In this document: positions 8,982 to 17,019 of the stretch, piece by piece
Numbering within the stretch: position 1 is the stretch's first letter
How the letters are laid out: each line of letters begins with the position of its first letter
Assembly (NCBI RefSeq): GCF_006717045.1
Contig: NZ_VFPH01000002.1
Location: forward strand, 682,001 to 746,000
DNA: 64,000 bases
Reading direction: 5' to 3'
Source of the DNA: Pseudonocardia cypriaca
GTDB taxonomy: Bacteria > Actinomycetota > Actinomycetes > Mycobacteriales > Pseudonocardiaceae
Made by a program: the position numbers and the translations under genes
The notes under the pieces: model-generated
Seen by the model: only the letters and a program-made list of their open reading frames with translations
The model's database searches: none
What the model was told of the DNA's origin: nothing

Positions 8982-9875
8982 TCAGACGCCGACGTGGGCG
9001 TCCTCGGCCAGGAACGCGAGCACGAGTTGGTTGAAGCGGCGGTGCTGCTCCCACTGCGGCCAGTGGCCCGCGCCCTCGACCAGCTCGAGGCGCCCGTTCG
9101 GGAGCCGCTCCGCCATACGCAGCCCGACGGCGGCGGGTCCCGACGGGTCGTCGCTGGTCCAGATCACGAGGGCGGGCGCGTGGATTCCGGCCAGCTCCTC
9201 GTCCGTGATCATGTTGCGGGCCCGCACCTCGCCGTCCTGCAGGCACATGATGTTGCGCATCGACTCGGCGAAGGCCGGCTGCGCGTAGATCGTGCGCCGG
9301 ACGTCGACCAGTTCCTGGGTCACGCTCGCCGGATCGGCCATCAGCCAGCTCACCCGGGCGCGGATGCGCTCGTCGCTCGGGTCGTCCGCGGCGCCCTGGG
9401 ACAGGGTGCGGATGCGCTCGCGCACCGCCGGATCGGACAGCGCGCCCCCGGGGGTGTTGAGCACGATCCGGCCGACCCGCTCCGGGTGCGCGTAGGCGGT
9501 CTTGACGGCGATCCACCCGCCGAGGGACTCCCCGTTGAGGTGGGCGCGTTCCACGCCGAGCACGTCGAGCAGCCCGAGCAGGTGTGCCACGTAGTCCGGC
9601 AGCTCGAGCGGCTTGGCCGTCGCTGTGGTCAGGCCGTGGCCCGGATAGTCGTAGGCGATGACGCGATAGTGCTCGGCGAAGGCGGGCACGTTGCGCGCGT
9701 ACGCCTCCAGGTGCCCGCCGACACCGTGCATCAGTACGACGGTCTCCGGACCGGAGCCCGCCTCCAGCACACGGGTGCTCCACTCGCCGACCTGCACGTG
9801 GCGGATCGTCAGGTCCTGGCCCAGCAGGGCCGTCCAGATGCTCGGCTCGGCTGTCACGGGGCTGGGGACGGTCAC
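8982..9875 (-). CDS. mhpC: MhpC-like alpha/beta hydrolase (meta-cleavage product hydrolase)
   Basis: The protein has 297 residues. The oxyanion region is LMHGVGG, the nucleophile elbow NGESLGGW, an acid-bearing loop is IWTSDDPSG, and the His is in EGAGHWPQWE. This is the usual layout of C-C bond hydrolases that split the ring-opened product of extradiol dioxygenases. The GTG start overlaps the stop of the dioxygenase gene, with CGGAGGAG just before it. Pairing with an MhpB-type dioxygenase makes 2-hydroxy-6-oxo-nonadienedioate-like material the best guess for its substrate. Confidence 0.8.
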   Translation of the reverse strand: MTVPSPVTAEPSIWTALLGQDLTIRHVQVGEWSTRVLEAGSGPETVVLMHGVGGHLEAYARNVPAFAEHYRVIAYDYPGHGLTTATAKPLELPDYVAHLLGLLDVLGVERAHLNGESLGGWIAVKTAYAHPERVGRIVLNTPGGALSDPAVRERIRTLSQGAADDPSDERIRARVSWLMADPASVTQELVDVRRTIYAQPAFAESMRNIMCLQDGEVRARNMITDEELAGIHAPALVIWTSDDPSGPAAVGLRMAERLPNGRLELVEGAGHWPQWEQHRRFNQLVLAFLAEDAHVGV

Positions 9876-10816
9876 GCGCTCCTCCGGGTCTCTGCTGTGG
9901 TGATGCCGAAGCCGGCGATCCACTCCGGGATCGGGCGGTAGAAGCTGCTGCGCACGGTGTAGGGGCCCGCGGCACCGAGTGCCGCGTAGCAGGCCAGCCA
10001 GGTGCGGACCTCGTGCGCGGAGTTGCCCGCCTCGGCGGTGATCCAGTCGTTCGTCCACGTGTCGGCGGCCGCGAGCCTGCACTCGGCCAGCAGGTCGAGG
10101 AAGGCTCGGTCCCAGTCCGGGTTCAGTCGCGGTCCGGGCTCCCCCGCCACCACGGCCAGGCCGGCGTCGCGGACCCGGGCCTCCCGTGCGGCACGTTCCT
10201 CCGGCGTCGGGTTCCGGCCGGCGACGAGCCGGGCGGCGACCTCGGGCGGCGCCCCCTCCAGGGTGGGCAGAGGCGGATCGTGGGAGAGCCCGCCCGAGCC
10301 GAGCAGCAACACCCGACGGTCGAGCGCCACGAGCGCGCGACCCAGTGCCTCGCCGAGCAGCCGCGTACGGCGGATCGGGCCGAAGGGCACGGCCAGCGAG
10401 TTGACGAAGACCGGCACGGTCGGGACGGCGTCGATCGCGCCGAACAGCAGCTCCAGAGGCTGCGCGAACCCGTGGTCGACGATCATCCGCTCGGACATCG
10501 CCAGGTCGATCCCGGTCGCGAGCAGTTCGCGTACGACGTGTCGGGCGGCGGCGCGGTCGACGTCCAACGGCCCGGCGCCCGTCCCGTAGTCGCCGACGGC
10601 GTCGGCTGCGGTGCCCACGCAGAACGGCGGCATCAGGTCGTAGAACATGCCGTTGTAGTGGTCCGGCGCGACGACGACGACCAGGTCCGGCCGGAAGTCC
10701 GCCGCGAAGGCACGCGCCTGGGCGAACGCGGCGTCGACCGCGGCGCGGGTGTCACCTCGCGGCTCGACGGTGTGCATCAGCGGCGTGTGCGACGCGGTGA
10801 TCGCGGCGAGCGGCAT
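9872..10816 (-). CDS. mhpB: MhpB-like extradiol dioxygenase (2,3-dihydroxyphenylpropionate 1,2-dioxygenase type)
   Basis: The protein has 314 residues, the length I expect for class III MhpB/LigB-type enzymes. ASHTPLMH at the N-terminus, APDHYNGMFYDLMPPFC and IVDHGFAQPLELLF carry the His residues of the non-haem iron and acid/base site. It opens a catechol ring next to the two hydroxyls using O2. The ATG at 10816 follows GAGGAGG with good spacing, so ten upstream codons are excluded. It is the first gene of the seven-gene operon and diverges from the LysR gene. Confidence 0.88.
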   Translation of the reverse strand: MPLAAITASHTPLMHTVEPRGDTRAAVDAAFAQARAFAADFRPDLVVVVAPDHYNGMFYDLMPPFCVGTAADAVGDYGTGAGPLDVDRAAARHVVRELLATGIDLAMSERMIVDHGFAQPLELLFGAIDAVPTVPVFVNSLAVPFGPIRRTRLLGEALGRALVALDRRVLLLGSGGLSHDPPLPTLEGAPPEVAARLVAGRNPTPEERAAREARVRDAGLAVVAGEPGPRLNPDWDRAFLDLLAECRLAAADTWTNDWITAEAGNSAHEVRTWLACYAALGAAGPYTVRSSFYRPIPEWIAGFGITTAETRRSA

Positions 10817-10863
10817 CCTGACCTCCTCGGCGGGCGGGGACACCACGACGCTATGTCCGGCCG

Positions 10864-10883
10864 TTCACATAGGTCCATGTGAA
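10864..10883. promoter_or_regulatory. Palindrome between mhpB and the LysR gene
   Basis: TTCACATAGGTCCATGTGAA is a perfect inverted repeat (7-base arms, 6-base spacer). It sits in the 97-base divergent gap, 30 bases before the LysR start. The size fits a LysR recognition site (T-N11-A class). The half CCATGTGAA recurs before the transporter gene at 11929. Confidence 0.6.
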
Positions 10884-10913
10884 AGTTCGACGCAGCGACT
10901 TAGCATTTCGGCT

Positions 10914-11858
10914 ATGAGTACTCCGTCGCCGGCGCCGGACAACCGCATCTCCCTGCACAAGCTCGAGGTCCTCTGCCGCGTGGTGGAGCGCGGCGGCGTC
11001 CGGCTCGCCGCCGAGGACCTCTTCGTCTCCCAGCCCGTCGTCAGCGCGCACCTGCGCTCGCTGGAGGAACGTCTGGGGGTCAAGCTCTTCCGACGCGAGG
11101 GCCGGGGCATGGAGCTGACCGAGGCGGGGGCCGAGGTGCACCTGTGGGCCACGGAGGTGCTGCGCGGGCGCACCGAGCTCGACCGCAGCCTGCGGGACAT
11201 CTCCCGCGGGGCCGCCGGCCGGGCGTCGATCGGGTCGAGCATGTCCGTCGGCAACTACGTGCTGCCCCCGATCCTGGTGGACTTCCGCCGCCGTCACCCG
11301 CACGCGGCGATCTCGCTGAACCCCTCCAGCGTCGAGATCGCCCTCGAACGCACGCTCGCGGGCCGCTACGACTTCTCGGTACTGGCCACGGACGCCGTCC
11401 TCGACACCAACTCCTTCGAGGCGGAACTGATCGCCCGGCCACCATTCTGCCTGGTCGCGGCGATCGACGAGGAACGGGTCGGAGACGCGGCGTCGGTCGC
11501 CGAGCTGACCGGGCTGCCCTTCGTCTGCCCTCCTGCGGGGATGGCGATCCGACGCAGCCAGGACTCGGCGCTGGCGGCGATCGGGGTCGTCGACCGGCGC
11601 GTGGAGATCGAGCTCGGGAGCGCCGAGTCCATGAAGGTGGCGGTGCAAGGGGGACTGGGGGTGGCCTTGCTCTGGCGGGAGTCGGTGCGCCGCGAGCTGG
11701 AGGCGGGCCTGCTGCGCGAGGTGCGGATCGCGGGCCACGACCTGCACGACAAGCTGTACCTCGTGCAGCGCCGCGGGAAGCGGCTCACGGCCTTCCAGTC
11801 CACGTTGACCGCGGTCCTCCGCGACGGCATCCGGGCGCGGCTCGGCGAGGACCGATAG
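10914..11858 (+). CDS. LysR family transcriptional regulator
   Basis: The protein has 314 residues. The N-terminal winged helix reads HKLEVLCRVVERGGVRLAAE, then LFVSQPVVSAHLRSLEERLG. The rest is a periplasmic-binding-protein-like effector domain. The ATG at 10914 is chosen because the LysR domain begins about 12 residues later; upstream sequence in frame lies in the divergent promoter. It faces the mhpB operon across a palindrome and is followed by the transporter, amidohydrolase and hydroxylase genes. It is therefore probably the activator of the whole aromatic island, with a pathway intermediate as inducer (inferred). Confidence 0.9.
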   Translation: MSTPSPAPDNRISLHKLEVLCRVVERGGVRLAAEDLFVSQPVVSAHLRSLEERLGVKLFRREGRGMELTEAGAEVHLWATEVLRGRTELDRSLRDISRGAAGRASIGSSMSVGNYVLPPILVDFRRRHPHAAISLNPSSVEIALERTLAGRYDFSVLATDAVLDTNSFEAELIARPPFCLVAAIDEERVGDAASVAELTGLPFVCPPAGMAIRRSQDSALAAIGVVDRRVEIELGSAESMKVAVQGGLGVALLWRESVRRELEAGLLREVRIAGHDLHDKLYLVQRRGKRLTAFQSTLTAVLRDGIRARLGEDR

Positions 11859-11862
11859 CCAT

Positions 11863-11886
11863 ATGGCTCATTCGAGCCATGTGAAT
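11863..11886. promoter_or_regulatory. Inverted repeat and half-site before the transporter gene
   Basis: ATGGCTC-ATTC-GAGCCAT is a perfect repeat at 11863-11880. It overlaps CCATGTGAA (11878-11886), the same nine bases as one arm of the mhpB-lysR palindrome. It may act as a terminator for the LysR gene, a regulator site for the next operon, or both. No T-run follows, which weakens the terminator reading. Confidence 0.45.
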
Positions 11887-11928
11887 TCGTCATAGTGCTA
11901 TTCGTGCAGGACGCCTAGCTTTCCCGGC

Positions 11929-13284
11929 ATGTCCGACCTCGCACCCTCCGCGCCGGCCGCTGCCGCCCGGCCGGGAGCCCCCGCGGCCACGCCGCCCGGT
12001 GGGCTGCGGCGGCTCATCACCGTCGCCGTCCTGGCCCAGGCCGTGGAGTACTTCGACTTCTTCGTCTACGCCACCGCCGCCGCGATCTTCCTCGGGCCGC
12101 TGTTCTTCTCCGGGCTCGGGGACACCGCCGCGACCCTGGCCTCCTTCCTGACCCTCGCGGTCGGGTTCGTTGCCCGCCCGCTCGGTGGCGCGGTCGCGGG
12201 CCACTACGGCGACCGGTACGGCCGCAAGCCGATGCTGGTGGCCTCGACCGTGATCATGGGCGTCGCCACCTTCCTGATGGGCCTGCTGCCCACGGCCGCC
12301 ACGGTCGGCTGGGTCGCCCCGGCGCTCCTCGTGGTACTGCGGCTCCTGCAGGGCTTCGCACTGGGCGGGCAGTGGGGCGGTGCGTCCCTGCTGCTCACTG
12401 AGAGCGCCCCGACCGGGCGCCGCGGCTTCCTCGGCAGCTTCGTTCAGGTCGGCGCGCAGCTGGGGCTGATGGGTGGGATCAGCGCCTTCCTCGTGCTGTC
12501 GTTCGTCTTCTCCGACGCGCAGATGTCCGCGTGGGGATGGCGGATCCCGTTCCTGTCCGGACTGGTCATGATCGGCGTCGGGCTTTACATCCACCGCGCG
12601 GTGGAGGACACCCCCAAGTTCAAGGAACTGCAGGCCACGCGGCCGGAGTCCGACGCGCCGGAGCAGCCGCCCCTCGCGAAGGTGGTGCGCGAGCACTGGC
12701 GGACGATCCTGCTGGCCGGGGGCGCCTTCGTGCTGCCGAACGCCGTCGCCTTCATCATCGTGTCGGGGATCCTCGACTACGGTGTGCGCTCGTTGCACCT
12801 GCCGAGGGGTTCGCTGCTCGGCGTCATCCTCGCGGCCGGAATCGCGCCGCTGTTCTTCCTGCCGTACTTCGCCCACCTGTCCGACCGCGTGGGACGGCCG
12901 CGGCTGTTCATCATCGGGGCGATCGGCGTGGCGGCCTGGGCGTGGCCGATGTTCGCGTTGATCGACACCGCGAACCTGTGGCTGATCTTCGTCGCGCTCC
13001 TCGTCTGCTTCACCGTCCACTCGATGATGTTCGGGCCGCAGGTGGCGCTCTACTCCGAGCTGTTCAGCACCGACGTGCGTTTCTCCGGGGCGTCGCTCGG
13101 CTACCAGGTCGGATCGATCTTCGGGGGCGGGCTGGCCCCGCTGATCACCGCCGCGCTGCTCGACGCGACGAGGGCCAGCTGGTCCGTCGCCGCCTACATG
13201 ACGGTGCTCGGCGTGATCAGCCTGCTTTCGATCATGGCCCTGCGCCGGCGCGCGAACGCGGCGGGCCGCGAGGAGCTCGCGTGA
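11929..13284 (+). CDS. MFS transporter, metabolite:H+ symporter (MHS) type
   Basis: The protein has 451 residues and about 12 hydrophobic spans. The loop 2-3 motif GHYGDRYGRKPML and the early EYFDFFVYATAAAIF helix are typical of MHS carriers, which import shikimate, benzoate-like acids, ketoglutarate or proline with protons. The N-terminal 20 residues are Ala/Pro-rich and likely cytosolic. It heads a plus-strand operon; its stop overlaps the GTG of the amidohydrolase gene. Here it most likely brings in the aromatic acid degraded by the surrounding enzymes. Confidence 0.87.
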   Translation: MSDLAPSAPAAAARPGAPAATPPGGLRRLITVAVLAQAVEYFDFFVYATAAAIFLGPLFFSGLGDTAATLASFLTLAVGFVARPLGGAVAGHYGDRYGRKPMLVASTVIMGVATFLMGLLPTAATVGWVAPALLVVLRLLQGFALGGQWGGASLLLTESAPTGRRGFLGSFVQVGAQLGLMGGISAFLVLSFVFSDAQMSAWGWRIPFLSGLVMIGVGLYIHRAVEDTPKFKELQATRPESDAPEQPPLAKVVREHWRTILLAGGAFVLPNAVAFIIVSGILDYGVRSLHLPRGSLLGVILAAGIAPLFFLPYFAHLSDRVGRPRLFIIGAIGVAAWAWPMFALIDTANLWLIFVALLVCFTVHSMMFGPQVALYSELFSTDVRFSGASLGYQVGSIFGGGLAPLITAALLDATRASWSVAAYMTVLGVISLLSIMALRRRANAAGREELA

Positions 13285-14147
13285 GCAGGCGGACGGTCCG
13301 GTACGTCGTCGACACCCATCACCACGTCGGCGCCCTGTCGATCGGCGCGGCCGAGGAACGGACGGCCACGCGGGAGGCACGCGAGCCCGTCGAGGCCCAC
13401 CACAAGATGCTCGACCGCTTCGGCATGACGGCCTGCGCGGTGATGCCGGGGCTGCAGTACGAGCGCCCGCACGGCATCGTGAACACCCGCGAGATCAATG
13501 ACGGCATCGCCGCCTACCGGGACCGCTCGCCGCGTTTCCTCGCCGCGCTGGGGACCGTCGAGCCGTTGCACGGGATCGCGCTCTGCCGCGAGGAGCTGGA
13601 CCGGATGACCGCCGAGCTCGGCCTCGACGGGGTCGTCTGGCACACGCGCTACCAGGGCGTGGCCGTGTCCGACCGGCGGATGCACGCCCTGGTCGACGAG
13701 GCGACAGCCCGCGGCCTGCCCTGCTACGTGCACATGTTCGCCGAGTCGAACCTCGAGGCGCCCTGGATGTTCGCCGATCTCGCCCGCAACCACCCCGACG
13801 CGACGATCGTCGCGCTCGACGGCTTCTCGGGGTCGACCCAGATCCAGTACGTGATGGACCTGGCCGACCGCTTCGGCAACGTCCTGTTCGACACGGCGAT
13901 CTGCTTCCCGCTGCTCCGCCCGCTCGACGCGTTCGTCGCCCGGTTCGGTTCCGAGCGGCTGTTGTTCGGCACGGACTCCTACGCCGACCCCGTCAGCTAC
14001 AACGTGCCCGCCGTCATGGAGGAACTGCTCGCGTCCGACATGGACGCCGAGCACCTGGAGAACATCTTCTGGCGCACCTTCTGCCGGGTCTTCCCCGCCG
14101 CTGGCAAGGCACTGGACGCGCTCGACGCCCCCGAGGAGATCCGCTGA
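13281..14147 (+). CDS. Amidohydrolase-2 family protein
   Basis: The protein has 288 residues starting at the overlapping GTG. VDTHHHVG near the N-terminus is the metal-binding HxH motif. CYVHMFAES gives the mid-chain His, and LLFGTDSYADP carries the conserved C-terminal Asp. This family includes decarboxylases of aromatic or muconate acids (ACMSD-like) as well as hydrolases and lactonases. Between an aromatic-acid transporter and a ring hydroxylase, a decarboxylase or hydrolase acting on an aromatic substrate is plausible. The reaction cannot be fixed from sequence. Confidence 0.8.
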   Translation: MSRRTVRYVVDTHHHVGALSIGAAEERTATREAREPVEAHHKMLDRFGMTACAVMPGLQYERPHGIVNTREINDGIAAYRDRSPRFLAALGTVEPLHGIALCREELDRMTAELGLDGVVWHTRYQGVAVSDRRMHALVDEATARGLPCYVHMFAESNLEAPWMFADLARNHPDATIVALDGFSGSTQIQYVMDLADRFGNVLFDTAICFPLLRPLDAFVARFGSERLLFGTDSYADPVSYNVPAVMEELLASDMDAEHLENIFWRTFCRVFPAAGKALDALDAPEEIR

Positions 14148-15808
14148 TGCCCGCCCCCTCCCACCACTCCGTGATCGTCGTGGGTGCGGGCCCGGTCGGC
14201 CTGACGCTCGCCGCCGAGCTCGGCACCCGCGGCGTCGACACCCTCGTGCTCGAGCAGAACCGCGGCACCACGGACAACCCGCGCTGCAACACCACCAACG
14301 CCCGGTCGATGGAGTACTTCCGCCGCCTCGGCGTCGCGGACGCGATCCGGCGGGCCGGGCTGCCCCTCGACCACGCCACGGACGTCGTCTACTGCACGAC
14401 GCTGACCAGCTGGGAGCTGACCCGCTTCCGGTTCTCCTCGGCGCAGCAGATCCTCGACGGCTCCGCGCCCGAGCTCGCCGAATGGCCGACACCCGAGCCC
14501 CAGCACCGGATATCGCAGATCTTCCTCGAACCGATCCTCGAAGAGCACGTCCGCGGCTACCGGTCCGTCGCGATCGCCCGCGGACACCGGGTCGTCGGGG
14601 TCGTCGAGCGCGGCGAGACCGTAGAGGTCCGGGTCGAGGCGGACGGGGTCGAGACGGTGCTGACCGCCGACTACTTCGTGGGATGCGACGGCGGCGCCAG
14701 CACCACCCGCCGCGCGATCGGCGCACGGCTCGAAGGTGATTCCCGTGCCGCGGAGAACCGGCTCTCGATCTACTTCCGCTCGGCGGAGCTGGCCCGCGAG
14801 TTCGCCGCAGCGGAGCGACCGGGCTGGATGTACTGGTGGTACGGCCCGCACCTCAAGGGCTCCTTCGTGCAGCTCGACGGCGCGGGGCTCTACCTCTGCC
14901 ACGCGCGGGTTCCGGAGGGCGTCGCCCCGGAGGACCTCGACGAGGACGAGGTGCTGCGCGCCGCGCTGGGCCGCGAGATGGAGCTGGAGAAGATCCAGGT
15001 GGTGCGGTGGACACCGCGCAGGCTCGTGGCCGATCGGTTCCGCGACGGCCGGATCCTGCTGGCGGGCGACGCCGCGCACCTCTGGCTGCCGCTCGGCGGG
15101 TTCGGCATGAACACCGGTATCGCCGACGCGGTGGGACTCGGCTGGCGACTGGCCGCACTCCTCGCAGGCTGGGGCGGCCCCGAACTGCTCACGGCCTACG
15201 AGGTCGAACGGCGCTCGGTCGGCGAGGCCACCTCCCGCGCCGCCCTGAAGATCGACCGTGACATGGCGACGATCGCCCGCGACCCGGCACTGCACGGCGA
15301 CGACGCCGAGGGCGCCCGGCTGCGCGCCGAGGTCGGTGCGCTCATCGCCGAGATCGACCGACAGCAGTGGCACAGCCAGGGCGTCCAGTTCGGTTCCCGC
15401 TACGCCGGGTCCCCGGGGATCGTCGCCGATCCCGCGTCCGGCCGCGGGGCGATCGACCGGATCGACCGGTACGAGCCGACTGTCACGGCCGGCTCCCGGT
15501 TCCCCCACGTCTGGCTGCCGGACGGGCGGTCGGTGTTCGACCTGCTCGGGCGGGACTTCACCCTGGTCCGCGCGCACGGCGACGTCGACCCGTTCGTCGA
15601 CGCCGCGGCCCGACTCGGCGTCCCGCTGACCGTGCTCGATCTCGATGGGACCAGCCTGCCCGGCGAGCCGAGCCGACTCGTACTGGTGCGCCCCGACATG
15701 TACGTCGGCTGGAGCGGGGACACCGCCCCCTCCGACGTGGACGGGCTGTTCCGCGCGCTCGCCGGGACACGCCAGGCAGGCCCCCGGATTTCCAGCGCCG
15801 CGTCCTGA
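14147..15808 (+). CDS. MhpA-like FAD-dependent aromatic hydroxylase
   Basis: The protein has 553 residues, close to 3-(3-hydroxyphenyl)propionate hydroxylase in length. The FAD dinucleotide motif is VGAGPVGLTLAAELG, the DG motif VGCDGGASTTRRAIG, and the second FAD motif GDAAHLWLPLGGFGMNTG. A thioredoxin-like C-terminal domain is suggested by the last 100 residues. It would hydroxylate a phenolic acid to the catechol that the MhpB-like enzyme opens. The ATG shares one base with the preceding stop, so translation is probably coupled. Confidence 0.87.
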   Translation: MPAPSHHSVIVVGAGPVGLTLAAELGTRGVDTLVLEQNRGTTDNPRCNTTNARSMEYFRRLGVADAIRRAGLPLDHATDVVYCTTLTSWELTRFRFSSAQQILDGSAPELAEWPTPEPQHRISQIFLEPILEEHVRGYRSVAIARGHRVVGVVERGETVEVRVEADGVETVLTADYFVGCDGGASTTRRAIGARLEGDSRAAENRLSIYFRSAELAREFAAAERPGWMYWWYGPHLKGSFVQLDGAGLYLCHARVPEGVAPEDLDEDEVLRAALGREMELEKIQVVRWTPRRLVADRFRDGRILLAGDAAHLWLPLGGFGMNTGIADAVGLGWRLAALLAGWGGPELLTAYEVERRSVGEATSRAALKIDRDMATIARDPALHGDDAEGARLRAEVGALIAEIDRQQWHSQGVQFGSRYAGSPGIVADPASGRGAIDRIDRYEPTVTAGSRFPHVWLPDGRSVFDLLGRDFTLVRAHGDVDPFVDAAARLGVPLTVLDLDGTSLPGEPSRLVLVRPDMYVGWSGDTAPSDVDGLFRALAGTRQAGPRISSAAS

Positions 15809-15856
15809 CCGGCGAGGTCCACACACCCTGCAACGGCTGCAGTGTGAAGGAATGCC

Positions 15857-15941
15857 ATGACCGACCACCTGACCACCCTGTACTCCGGGTTCAGCGAGCG
15901 CCTCCCGCGCACGCCGGACATGGCGATCGACGCGATGCGTG
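15857..15941 (+). pseudogene. Truncated N-terminus of an alpha/beta-hydrolase (esterase)
   Basis: GAAGG precedes an ATG. The first 28 or so codons include LYSGFSERLPRTPDMAIDAM, which resembles the start of HSL-type esterases. It then runs directly into sequence matching a diacylglycerol kinase gene and stops at 16024. The open frame is 55 codons. The catalytic part is gone. Confidence 0.5.
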
Positions 15942-16148
15942 ACCTCCGAGGCCGAGCTCACGGTCGTCACGTGCTCCAGGCCGTCCTCGGCCCGTTCGAC
16001 CGCTCACGCGCACCCCGTTCCTGACCGCCGACAGCCTGTGGCTGGAAACCGATCCGACGGCGAGATCCACGGACGCACGCTCGTGCAGATCAGGTTGCAG
16101 GCCAACGCATTGCGCGTCATGGTCACCCCTTCCTTCGAGGACACGTGA
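15939..16148 (+). pseudogene. C-terminal fragment of a diacylglycerol kinase gene
   Basis: Read across frames, this matches the end of the intact lipid kinase at 30511-31446. QAVLGPFDRSRA corresponds to QALYGPYRPLAR, TPFLTADSLWLETD to SPFLTADKLWLETD, and LVQIRLQANALRVMVTPSFE to PVQITLEANALRVMVRPSFR. At least two frameshifts are needed, including a deletion of about 20 bases after ETDP. It is a dead fragment fused to an esterase remnant. Confidence 0.75.
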
Positions 16149-16210
16149 GGCCGGCATCGTGCGAGCGCGACTGCGCCGAGGAGGTCGCGCAGGCCCTGCA
16201 GAGTCAACGA

Positions 16211-16531
16211 TCAGGCAGCGGTCGGGGCGGAGGCGCCGGCGGCCGGCACCTCGACGATCCGCTCACGGTCCGCTAGGGCGCGGCCGGCGGTGGTGACGGC
16301 CTGGAGCACCGCGATGCGGGCGTCGAGAAGCGCGGCTGCGGCGCGGCGGGCGCCCGTGTCGGTACTGCCGAGCCGTGCCGCGTCGTCGACGGCTGCGTTC
16401 AGTGCGCTGAGCAGGAGCTGGGTCGCCTCTACGATCTGACGGCTGGCGCCCATCGCGTAGAGCCGGGGCTCCGAACACGACGGGAGGCAGTCGATGGTGG
16501 CGCGTTCGGCGTCGCACGGTGCGGCGGTCAT
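16211..16531 (-). CDS. Hypothetical protein, 106 residues
   Basis: I do not recognise a family. The predicted protein is Ala-rich and helical, with the segments ASRQIVEATQLLLSALNAAV and RRAAAALLDARIAVLQAVTT and a Pro/Ala-rich tail; two Cys lie near the N-terminus. Residue periodicity supports a real helical-bundle protein rather than a shadow. The ribosome site before the ATG is poor (GGAAGG about 15 bases away). It stands alone between gene debris and an IS element. Confidence 0.45.
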   Translation of the reverse strand: MTAAPCDAERATIDCLPSCSEPRLYAMGASRQIVEATQLLLSALNAAVDDAARLGSTDTGARRAAAALLDARIAVLQAVTTAGRALADRERIVEVPAAGASAPTAA

Positions 16532-17019
16532 GGCGGACCCCGGCCTTCCTTCCTACCTACTGCGGGACTTGTCTGAACGTAGGTACGACCCCCGACAGTT
16601 CCGGGGCCTCCCACCACCCCGACCACTGCATCGCCCGAACGGACCAGCGAAGAGCGATTGAGCCACTCGGCCCGGGCCCTCGTGATCCCACAAGCACACG
16701 CAGGTGGGCCGCCCGGGAGCCGCTCGCTGAGTACGTGGCCGCCCCCCATGCCGGCCACGCGACCAATCAGGCCCGGATGTGGGACCGGCTGCTGCGCCGC
16801 GCGCCGTGACCCACCGCCGCGAGCAGGTCGATACACCTCGGGTCCATTCCTGCCCGGTGCTGCCGCCGCAGCTCGCGCTCGAGCGGTTCGCCGATGGGCG
16901 ACGGGGGCAGGGCCGAGGCGATATCTGAGCCGCAAATGGGACGCCCGAGACCGAGATCCAGCCTTACCGGATCACCGGAACGCTCCGTCGGTGCAGGTTC
17001 GCCGGCGGCTGCGTCCTCA
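16532..17019. other. About 490 bases without a supportable gene
   Basis: One plus frame ends in YVAAPHAGHATNQARMWDRL (stop at 16809), which reads like the tail of a protein but has no recognisable body. The remainder up to the IS256 end shows only GC-rich shadow frames. Confidence 0.4.

Noticed and set aside
6431..9034. 867-codon plus-strand frame across the dehydrogenase genes
   Set aside because: It is opposite two genes with intact catalytic motifs. Its translation is low-complexity (His/Arg/Gly/Ala) and shows no domain.
15823..15845. CTGCA-ACGGC-TGCAG repeat after the MhpA-like gene as a terminator
   Set aside because: The stem is only five bases, no T-run follows, and such repeats arise by chance at this GC content.
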